A DNA stretch of 64,000 nt from Kiloniellaceae bacterium. GTDB taxonomy: Bacteria; Pseudomonadota; Alphaproteobacteria; Kiloniellales; Kiloniellaceae. Position numbers and translations under genes: made by a program. Below, one piece after another: positions 58,137 to 64,000 of the stretch. The stretch spans positions 1 to 64,000 of the forward strand of contig JAJFGK010000105.1 in assembly GCA_021776195.1 (NCBI GenBank), read 5' to 3'. Numbering within the stretch: position 1 is the first letter of the stretch; each line of letters opens with the position of its first letter. A model generated the notes under the pieces. It made no database searches and was not told the DNA's origin. It was given only the letters and a program-made list of their open reading frames with translations.

Positions 58137-59147
58137 TCCCCCGCCGGCCCGCCCGCTTGGCCCTCCACCTGGCCCTCCAGCTGGCCCATGGGGCGAGACG
58201 TCGATGGCGACGAAGTTCGTGGCCGAGGGGATCGCCGCCAGGCCCAGGCCCTGGGCCAGGGCATAGGTCTCGCGCCGGCCCGCGTCGACCGCGGCGATCA
58301 CGCCCTGTAGAAAGTCCTCGTCTTCGAGCGACGCCAGGGCGCCGGCCTGGGCTATGCGGTTGACGCCGAAGTGGTTGCGGATCTTGCCGAGCCCGGTCAC
58401 CAGGTCGCGGTGGGCGATGCAATAGCCGATGCGCGCGCCGGCCATGCCGTAGGCCTTGGAGAAGGTGCGCATGCGCAAGACCCGGGGATCGCTGGTGTCG
58501 ATCGGCGCGCGGGCCTCCTGCGGCGCGAACTCGATGTAGGCCTCGTCGTAGACGAAGAGGCATCGCTCGGGCAGGCGTTCGATGAAACGCTGCAGAACCT
58601 CGCCGCGCTGCCAGGTGCCCATGGGGTTGTCCGGGTTGGCGAGGAAGACCAGCGGCGCGCCGGTTTCGTGAACCGCCTCGAGCAGCGCCTCGGGATCCTC
58701 CCGGTCGTCGCGGTAGGGCACGGTGTGGAGCCGGCCGCCGAAGCCGGCGACATGGTAGTTGAAGGTCGGATAGGCGCCCCGGGAGGTCACTACCGGGCTG
58801 CCTGGTGTCACCACCATGCGCACGATGTTGCCGAGGATCTCGTCGATTCCGGCGCCGAGACAGATCTCGTCCATGGCGACCCCATGCTTGACCGCCAGGG
58901 CGGCGCGCAGGTCGTGGCCCTCCGGGTCGTTGTAGTAGGCCACCTCGGAGATCGCCCGGGTCATGGCGGCGCGGGCCTTGGGCGAGATGCCAAAGGCGCT
59001 TTCGTTGGCACCGATGCGGGCCTCAAAGGCGGCCGCATTTCTCCGCTCGATGGTTTCCGGTCCGACGAAGGGGATCGCGGCCGGCAGGCCCCGCACGAGC
59101 TCGGTGAAGGGAATCGATCCGGCGGGCTGGTCCTTGGGGTCCGTCAT
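57930..59147 (-). CDS. HisC-like PLP-dependent aminotransferase with glycine-rich insert
   Basis: 405 aa class I/II aminotransferase, closest in look to histidinol-phosphate aminotransferases (GANESAFGISPKARAAM, YYNDPEGHDLRAALA, GAGIDEILGNIVRMV, NPDNPMGTW, VYDEAYIEFAP). The PLP lysine is in RTFSKAYGMAGARIGY. Odd: a 30-residue Gly/Pro-rich insert (HGPAGGPGGGPSGRAGGG-like, near residue 325) interrupts the small domain. The start MTDPKDQPAG at 59147 is chosen; an open frame running much further upstream is antisense to the SDR gene. Near a hydantoinase, so a catabolic role is as likely as histidine synthesis. Confidence 0.88.
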   Translation of the reverse strand: MTDPKDQPAGSIPFTELVRGLPAAIPFVGPETIERRNAAAFEARIGANESAFGISPKARAAMTRAISEVAYYNDPEGHDLRAALAVKHGVAMDEICLGAGIDEILGNIVRMVVTPGSPVVTSRGAYPTFNYHVAGFGGRLHTVPYRDDREDPEALLEAVHETGAPLVFLANPDNPMGTWQRGEVLQRFIERLPERCLFVYDEAYIEFAPQEARAPIDTSDPRVLRMRTFSKAYGMAGARIGYCIAHRDLVTGLGKIRNHFGVNRIAQAGALASLEDEDFLQGVIAAVDAGRRETYALAQGLGLAAIPSATNFVAIDVSPHGPAGGPGGGPSGRAGGGSVGQEPAGAGADSGARAREILKRMEDRRIFIRMPGVAPQDRCIRVSIGRPDERRLFAEALSEILRETA

Positions 59148-59231
59148 GCTTGGTTTGCTCCTCGATTCGCACCTGTGCCAGACTACCCGAGAAAGTATCG
59201 CCCGAAAGGGTGCAGGCAAGAGGAGCAGAAT

Positions 59232-60017
59232 ATGGGCGGGAGACTCGAAGGCAAGGCGGCCGTCGTGACCGGCGGCGCATCGGGGTTTGGCGCCGGTATC
59301 GCCACCGCCTTCGCCCGCGAGGGCGCCAAGGTGCTGATCGCCGATCTCAACGAACCGGGGGCCGAGGCGCAGGCCGCCGCGATCGCGGCGAACGGCGGCA
59401 CGGCCAGCGCCCGGCAGGTCGACGTGACCGACCGGGCCTCGGTCGAGGCCATGGTAGCGGCCTGCGAGGCACGCTACGGCGCGGCCGAAATTCTGGTCGC
59501 CAATGCCGGCCTCGGACAGCGCCCGACACCCCTGGCCGAGGTCAGCGACGAAGAGTTCGAGCGCCAGTTCGCGGTCAATGTGCGCGGCGTCTTCAACTGC
59601 TGCCGGGCGGTCTTGCCGGCCTTTCGCCGGCAGGGCCGCGGCAATATCGTGGTGACCGCCTCGGGGATCGCTTTGAGGCCGCGCCCGAACCTGCTGGTCT
59701 ACGGCGCCACCAAGGGCGCGGTGCTGAACTTCACGAAGGGTCTGGCCGAGGAACTGGCGCCCGAGGGCTTTCGGGTCAACGCGCTCTGCCCGGCGGTCGG
59801 CGACACGCCGATGCTGGCCGAGTTTCTCGGCGGCGCCGAGACCATGAGCGTGGCCGACAGCGAGGTCGCGCGCGAACGCTTCCGCAGCGCCCTGCCGCTG
59901 GGCCGGCTGATCACCCCCGACGATATGGGCCATGCGGCGGTCTTCCTTGCCTCCGACGTGGAGGCCGCGACCCTGACCGGCTGCGCCCTGCCGGTGGACA
60001 GCGGGCGTTGCATCTAG
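59232..60017 (+). CDS. SDR-family NAD(P)-dependent oxidoreductase
   Basis: 261 aa. TGGASGFGAGIATAFAREG dinucleotide loop, NAGLGQRPTPLAE, VTASGIALRPRPNLLVYGATKGAVLNFTKGLAEELAP with Ser and Y-x3-K, and TLTGCALPVDSGRCI at the C-terminus in place of the usual V-D-G-G. AGGAGCAG precedes the ATG. It is divergent from the HisC-like gene, 84 bp apart. The final codons are repeated beyond the REP cluster at 60194. Confidence 0.91.
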   Translation: MGGRLEGKAAVVTGGASGFGAGIATAFAREGAKVLIADLNEPGAEAQAAAIAANGGTASARQVDVTDRASVEAMVAACEARYGAAEILVANAGLGQRPTPLAEVSDEEFERQFAVNVRGVFNCCRAVLPAFRRQGRGNIVVTASGIALRPRPNLLVYGATKGAVLNFTKGLAEELAPEGFRVNALCPAVGDTPMLAEFLGGAETMSVADSEVARERFRSALPLGRLITPDDMGHAAVFLASDVEAATLTGCALPVDSGRCI

Positions 60018-60044
60018 GTCGAGTAATTCTAAGGAAGGTGAGTG

Positions 60045-60180
60045 AAAAGGGGACTGGCTCACATTCGCTGCAGGCGAATGGGTGCCTGTCCCCTTTTCGC
60101 TGGTGGGCAAGATGCGGTGGCAAGGCCGGAGCCAGACCCGGGACAGGCACCTTTTCCCTCGGAAAACGAGCCAGTCCCGG
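60045..60180. repeat. Compound REP (REPIN-like) cluster
   Basis: An outer stem GGGACTGGCTC (60050-60060) pairs with GAGCCAGTCCC (60168-60178), an inner stem GGTGCCTGTCCC (60081-60092) with GGGACAGGCACC (60140-60151), and a small hairpin CATTCGC/GCGAATG (60062-60080) lies inside. The half-site AAAAGGGGACTG is that of the REP palindromes at 10058 and 25990, but the central part is expanded. Confidence 0.8.
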
Positions 60181-60193
60181 ACCGCCGACGTTC

Positions 60194-60219
60194 GCCCTGG
60201 CGGTGGACAGCGGGCGCTG
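60194..60219 (+). pseudogene. Duplicate of the SDR gene 3' end beyond the REP cluster
   Basis: 26 bases match the end of the SDR gene (59985-60010) at 24 positions; in frame it reads FALAVDSGR then TGA. So the REP cluster is bracketed by direct copies of a gene terminus, from a duplication at insertion or a remnant of a second SDR gene. Confidence 0.7.
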
Positions 60220-60222
60220 AGT

Positions 60223-61299
60223 TTAGCGGCTTGAGGCCACCACGGCTTCGTCGTCGAGACCAAAGACGATCTCGACCGTGCCGTCGCGGTCCAGGTCGAC
60301 AGCGAACACCCCCGCCGTGACCCGGCCGGGGAAGATCAGCCGGTCGATCTCGCGCCAGAGGCCGGCGGCGCCGGTAATCACCGTCAGCGCGCCGCCGCCC
60401 TGGGCCGGCAGGACCAGATCGGGCAGGCCGTCGCGGTTCCAGTCGAGCACCGCGGCCAGGTCCTGGGCGCGGCTGCCATTGCGGTGGTTGGTGACGCCGG
60501 GCAGCGCGGCCTCGAGAACGAGCTGGCCTTGACGCAGGCTGACGACTTTCAGAATGCCGCCGATGTGCGGCGTCTCGACATAGGCGATCTCGACCTCGCC
60601 GTCGCCGTCGAAGTCGGCGGCGGCCGCCGGATTGAGCCAGCGGTAGGCCCGGCCGATGGGCGCTGTCGTGGCGATCTCGATGACGGTGCGGTCGGCCACG
60701 CCATAGACCGCCAGCGCGGCCCCGCCGGCGAACCCGGAGCGCACCACGACCAGCTCGGGCCGTTCGTCGCCGGTCAGCTCGATCAGCCGCACCCGGCGAT
60801 CCTCGAAGACCGCCTCGGCCGGCAGGCTGTAGGTCAGGTGGTCGCCCGCCCGGGTCTCGAGGGCGAGACCGCCGGCCTCGATGGCGTCGCCCAGCACGCC
60901 GTGGTCGTAGCGCTGCGTCGGATCGGTGAGCCAGGCTTGGCGCAGGGTTCCCACGGGGCCTGTGACCAGGCCGTCGGGCAGGGCAGAGCGGAAGGGCGCG
61001 GCGGCGGCGCCCAAGCCCGGTTCCTCGGCCTCGTAGGTCGCCAGAACCAGGGCGCCATCCTGGCGGAGCAATCGGAAGACCCCGCCCTTGCCGGACTTCA
61101 GCAGAAGGTGCCCGTCCGCCGGACCGGTCGCGATGCCGCCGGGCGGCGGGCTTTCGAGCCAGAGGGCGGCGAGGCCGCCGGGAATTTTCATGGCTTCGAG
61201 CTCGGCGGCGCCGGCCGGCGCCAGCGCCAGGCCGAGCCAGATCGACAGGGCCGGCAGGGCGCGCGCGACGAACCGGCCGGGCTTGGTGGTTGCCATCAT
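60223..61299 (-). CDS. Exported FG-GAP/VCBS-type repeat protein
   Basis: 358 aa. Signal peptide RFVARALPALSIWLGLALAPAGAAE after MMATTKPG. The mature part has beta-propeller-like repeats with Ca-binding D-x-D/N-x-D-G signatures: AAADFDGDGEVEIAYVET, LAAVLDWNRDGLPDLVLPA, FAVDLDRDGTVEIVFGL, and a related LTGDERPELVVVR. Such proteins bind carbohydrates or adhere; function unknown. GGGGGA stands before the double ATG. It faces the hydantoinase gene divergently. Confidence 0.88.
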   Translation of the reverse strand: MMATTKPGRFVARALPALSIWLGLALAPAGAAELEAMKIPGGLAALWLESPPPGGIATGPADGHLLLKSGKGGVFRLLRQDGALVLATYEAEEPGLGAAAAPFRSALPDGLVTGPVGTLRQAWLTDPTQRYDHGVLGDAIEAGGLALETRAGDHLTYSLPAEAVFEDRRVRLIELTGDERPELVVVRSGFAGGAALAVYGVADRTVIEIATTAPIGRAYRWLNPAAAADFDGDGEVEIAYVETPHIGGILKVVSLRQGQLVLEAALPGVTNHRNGSRAQDLAAVLDWNRDGLPDLVLPAQGGGALTVITGAAGLWREIDRLIFPGRVTAGVFAVDLDRDGTVEIVFGLDDEAVVASSR

Positions 61300-61489
61300 T
61301 CGATCCCCCGTTCTTCGACGAACCAGAGGATAGCGCCTTTCCGCCCTTGGAACAGGCGGCGCTTTTTGAAATAGTTGCGGTTGCGCCGGGGCAAATCCGG
61401 CCCCCATGCTAATCACGGCATCAATCAGGGCCCTTGTCGGGGGCCGCAATCAGGAGCGCCGTCAGCGGCGCCGGGCAGGGAGAGCATCT

Positions 61490-62956
61490 ATGGCGGACTT
61501 TGATCTCGTGATACGTGGCGGCCGGGTGGTGACCGCGGGCGATTCGGTGATCTGCGACGTCGGCGTGAAGGACGGCCGGGTCGCGGCCCTGGGCGAGAGT
61601 CTGGCCGCCGGGTCCCAGGAGGTCGACGCCCGGGGCCTGCTGGTCATGCCCGGCGGGGTCGACAGCCACTGTCACATCGACCAGGAGGGCGGCGCCGGGG
61701 TGACCTGCGCCACGGACTTTCAGGCCGGCACCGTCTCCGCGGCCATCGGCGGCACCACCACCATCATTCCCTTCGCGGCCCAGAAGAAAGGCCAGTCCCT
61801 GCGCGAGGCGGTCAAGGCCTACCACGCCCTGGCCGAGCCCAAGGCGGTCTGCGACTACGCCTTCCACCTGATCCTGACCGACCCCACCGAACAGGTTCTG
61901 GGCCAGGAGCTGCCGGCCCTGATCAAGGACGGCTACACCTCCTTCAAGGTCTACATGACCTACGACGCCTTGAAGGTGGACGACCGCCAGCTCCTCGACA
62001 TCCTCGCCCTGGCGCGCCACGAGCAGGCCATGGTCATGGTCCACGCGGAAAACCACGAGGTGATCGGCTGGATGACCGACCGCCTGCTGGCCGGGGGTCA
62101 TGTCGAGCCGCGCTATCACGCCGTGGCCCATGCCCGGCTCGCCGAGGGCGAAGCGACCCACCGGGCGATCTGCCTGGCCGAGCTGCTCGACACGCCGCTG
62201 CTGATCGTTCATGTCTCGGCGCCCGAGGCGATCGACCAGATCGCCCGGGCCCAGTCCCGCGGCCTCAAGATCTACGGCGAGACCTGTCCGCAGTACCTTT
62301 TCCTGACCGCCGACGACCTGAATCGCGACGGCATGGAGGGCGCCAAGTACTGCTGCAGCCCGCCGCCGCGCGATGCCGCCGGCCAGGAGGCGGTCTGGCA
62401 TGGCTTGGCCACCGGCACCTTTCAGGTCTTTTCCTCCGACCACGCGCCCTATCGTTTCGACGAGACCGGCAAGCTGGCGGCCGGACCCAAGGCCTCCTTC
62501 GACAAGATCGCCAACGGGGTGCCGGGGCTCGCCATCCGCCTGCCGCTGCTGTTCTCCGAGGGTGTCGGCAAGGGCCGCATCGACATCAACCAGTTCGTCC
62601 AGCTGACCGCATCCAATGCCGCCCGGCTCTACGGTCTCTATCCGCGCAAGGGCACCATCGCGGTCGGCGCCGACGCCGACATCGCGATCTGGGACCCCAA
62701 GAAAGAGGTCACCATCACCTGGGAGATGCTGCAGGACGATGTCGGCTATTCGCCCTACGAGGGCCGGCAGGTGACCGGCTGGCCGATCAAGGTCTATTCG
62801 CGCGGCCGCCTGGCGATGGAAGACGGCCAGGTCTTGGTCGGGCCCGGCTCGGGCGAATTCCTGCGCTGCGAGCTGCCGGAGACCGCGCGGGCCCTGGGCC
62901 GCAGCGCGCCTGAGTTGGACCCGGCGCGCAACTTCGGCGCGGCGCTCCAGGGCTAG
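61490..62956 (+). CDS. hydA: Dihydropyrimidinase / D-hydantoinase
   Basis: 488 aa cyclic amidohydrolase. Metal H-x-H in GVDSHCHIDQ, carboxylated Lys in YTSFKVYMTYD, downstream His in VMVHAEN and LIVHVSA, catalytic Asp in SSDHAPYRFDE, and KIANGVPGLAIRLPLLFSEG. It hydrolyses dihydropyrimidines or 5-substituted hydantoins to N-carbamoyl amino acids. GGGAGAGC lies before the ATG. Twelve bases later an SDR gene begins and then another amidohydrolase, suggesting a pathway for a cyclic imide or pyrimidine-like compound. Confidence 0.94.
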   Translation: MADFDLVIRGGRVVTAGDSVICDVGVKDGRVAALGESLAAGSQEVDARGLLVMPGGVDSHCHIDQEGGAGVTCATDFQAGTVSAAIGGTTTIIPFAAQKKGQSLREAVKAYHALAEPKAVCDYAFHLILTDPTEQVLGQELPALIKDGYTSFKVYMTYDALKVDDRQLLDILALARHEQAMVMVHAENHEVIGWMTDRLLAGGHVEPRYHAVAHARLAEGEATHRAICLAELLDTPLLIVHVSAPEAIDQIARAQSRGLKIYGETCPQYLFLTADDLNRDGMEGAKYCCSPPPRDAAGQEAVWHGLATGTFQVFSSDHAPYRFDETGKLAAGPKASFDKIANGVPGLAIRLPLLFSEGVGKGRIDINQFVQLTASNAARLYGLYPRKGTIAVGADADIAIWDPKKEVTITWEMLQDDVGYSPYEGRQVTGWPIKVYSRGRLAMEDGQVLVGPGSGEFLRCELPETARALGRSAPELDPARNFGAALQG

Positions 62957-62968
62957 GCGGCCCCGTCC

Positions 62969-63715
62969 ATGGGCGACACGATCGTCCTCGTCACCGGCGC
63001 AGCCTCGGGTATCGGCCGGGCCGCGGCGGACCTGCTGGGCCGGCAGGGGCGCATGGTGATCGCCGCCGACCGCGACGACGCCGAACCGGTGGCCAGGGCG
63101 ATTAGGGAGGCGGGAGGCCGGGCGCTGGCCCGGCGGCTCGATGTCGGCGAGGAGGCCGAAGTCGACGCCCTGGTGGCCGAGATCGAGCGCGACCAGGGCG
63201 GTCTCGATCAGCTGATCTGCGCCGCCGGCGTCGCCGCGCGCACGCCGGTCGAGTTCATGACCGGCGCCGAATGGGATGATCTGATGGCGGTCAATTTGAA
63301 GGGCGTGTTCCTGTGCTGCCGCGCCGCCCTGGCGCCGCTGCGCCGGCGCGGTGGCGGCGCCATCGTCACCCTGGCCTCGGACCTCGCCCTGGTGACCACC
63401 GACCATCTGGCGGCCTATGGCGCCAGCAAGGCCGGTGTGGTTCAGTTCACCCGCGGGCTGGCCCGCGATCACGCACAAGATGGGATCCGCGTCAACGTGA
63501 TCTGCCCGGGCCCGACGGAAACGGCGATGCTTTTGGACGGCCTTGGCCGCCGCGACGACCCGGCCGCCGCGCGCGCGGCCATGGAGGCGGCCATCCCCTT
63601 GGGCCGCCTCGGCCGGCCGGAAGAGATCGCCGCGGTAATTGCTTTTGTCGCCTCCGAGGCCGCGTCCTTTATGACCGGCTCGGTGGTGACGGTGGACGGA
63701 GGAGTAACGATCTAA
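62969..63715 (+). CDS. SDR-family NAD(P)-dependent oxidoreductase
   Basis: 248 aa. VLVTGAASGIGRAAADLLG, the AAGVA motif (CAAGVAARTPVEF), LASDLALVTTDHLAAYGASKAGVVQFTRGLARDHAQDGIRVNVICPGPTETAM with Y-x3-K, and FMTGSVVTVDGGVTI at the end. Standard 3-oxoacyl-type SDR length and motifs. Its TAA overlaps the following ATG (TAATG), so the next gene is translationally coupled. Substrate unknown but linked to the hydantoinase. Confidence 0.92.
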   Translation: MGDTIVLVTGAASGIGRAAADLLGRQGRMVIAADRDDAEPVARAIREAGGRALARRLDVGEEAEVDALVAEIERDQGGLDQLICAAGVAARTPVEFMTGAEWDDLMAVNLKGVFLCCRAALAPLRRRGGGAIVTLASDLALVTTDHLAAYGASKAGVVQFTRGLARDHAQDGIRVNVICPGPTETAMLLDGLGRRDDPAAARAAMEAAIPLGRLGRPEEIAAVIAFVASEAASFMTGSVVTVDGGVTI

Positions 63716-64000
63716 TGGCAGAGAGCCCGATGGCAGAGGACCAGTTTCAAATTCTGCGCGGCGGGCGCCTGCTCGATGCCCGCGCCCGCACCCTGGAGCC
63801 GCGCGATATCCTGCTGGAGGGCGATGTCATCCGCGAGGTCGGACCGCCCGGGCTGGCGGCGCCCGAGGCGGCGGCGGTGGTCGAGGCCGGCCAGGCCATG
63901 CTGATGCCGGGCCTGATCAATGCCCACACCCACTCCCACGGCGCGCTGGGCAAGGGGCGCGGCGACCTCTGGACCTTGGAGTTGTTGCTGAATGCCGGCT
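63715..64000 (+). CDS. Amidohydrolase-family protein, 3' end outside the window
   Basis: Open frame of 95 codons to the window end. It reads MAESPMAEDQFQILRGGRLLDAR, DILLEGDVIREVGPP, then MLMPGLINAHTHSHGALGKG, the P-G-x-x-N-x-H-x-H metal motif of cytosine deaminase/chlorohydrolase-type enzymes. A second Met six codons in is an alternative start. It overlaps the SDR stop by one base (TAATG). It likely hydrolyses a ring amide or amine in the same pathway as the hydantoinase. Confidence 0.83.
   Translation, partial: MAESPMAEDQFQILRGGRLLDARARTLEPRDILLEGDVIREVGPPGLAAPEAAAVVEAGQAMLMPGLINAHTHSHGALGKGRGDLWTLELLLNAG

Noticed and set aside
59148..60263. Long minus-strand open frame extending the aminotransferase by hundreds of residues
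   Set aside because: It is antisense to a well-supported SDR gene and REP cluster; the aminotransferase family N-terminus starts at 59147.
1..64000. tRNA, rRNA, CRISPR arrays and prophage genes
   Set aside because: I looked for cloverleaf-like arms, rRNA motifs, regularly spaced repeats and phage structural genes and saw none. The only arrays are the 15-bp and 16-bp tandem repeats described.

Overview
This 64 kb window reads as chromosomal DNA of a high-GC alphaproteobacterium, most like a marine or saline member of the Rhodospirillales. The evidence is GC-rich codon use, short co-directional operons with ATGA overlaps, a DUF882 peptidase next to a YcbB-type L,D-transpeptidase, a SmoEFGK/MtlK-type polyol operon, SorC, LysR and MarR regulators, and many TauD, Rieske, SDR, RidA and EamA genes. 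That placement is inferred from gene content only. I found no rRNA, tRNA, CRISPR array or phage module.

Layout. 1-6 kb: a TauD-type dioxygenase (cut by the window edge), an SDR, tryptophan 2,3-dioxygenase, a zinc-ribbon-like unknown, a GNAT, an ADP-ribosylglycohydrolase, and threonine aldolase divergent from a MarR regulator. 6-15 kb: two EamA exporters, a Rieske oxygenase fused by overlap to a three-domain RidA protein, a REP-associated transposase with its REP palindromes, a RidA/GST pair, and an FrhB-type iron-sulfur protein. 15-24 kb: an MscS channel, a TauD enzyme, DUF309, an operon of two metal-ligand-less M24 (creatinase/ectoine-hydrolase-like) proteins with a GNAT and a LigI-like amidohydrolase, and a luciferase-like flavoenzyme.

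24-31.5 kb is the most novel protein-coding block. It holds a secreted, very basic repeat protein, an ECF sigma factor, a membrane protein with a C-terminal DUF4384 domain (probable anti-sigma), an OmpA-like protein, a CsgG-like/peptidoglycan-binding/DUF4384 lipoprotein and a small exported protein. Three places in it share the spaced motif ACCCCTTT-N13-CGTGTG, a candidate promoter for the sigma factor. 31.5-42 kb: an EamA transporter, then a SorC-controlled mannitol/polyol ABC transport and catabolic operon of visibly lower GC. 42-48 kb: a LysR gene divergent from GST, a PNPOx-reductase fusion, a GR-like flavoprotein and an SDR. 48-57 kb: cell-wall enzymes, a soluble multi-PAS histidine kinase with a perfect CRP-type palindrome upstream, PhyH, a SYLF protein and a pared-down MacB-like ABC pair. 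58-64 kb: a HisC-like aminotransferase, SDRs, a hydantoinase and an amidohydrolase (cut by the window end).

The most striking non-coding signal is a family of about 265-277 bp structured repeats (7120, 26795, 35371, 47811, plus a collapsed copy at 20041), all with the core on the + strand. Within each copy the outer arms and internal stems are complementary. Between copies the arm sequences differ, in places completely, while pairing is kept. This is compensatory change in a multi-stem DNA or RNA structure. The ends abut or supply stop codons of neighbouring genes, one copy forms the 5' leader of the Rieske gene, and one lies inside the polyol operon. A second repeat class, AAAGGGGACTGTCCCCTTT REP palindromes, flanks the Y1 transposase and recurs at 25990 and (compound) at 60045.
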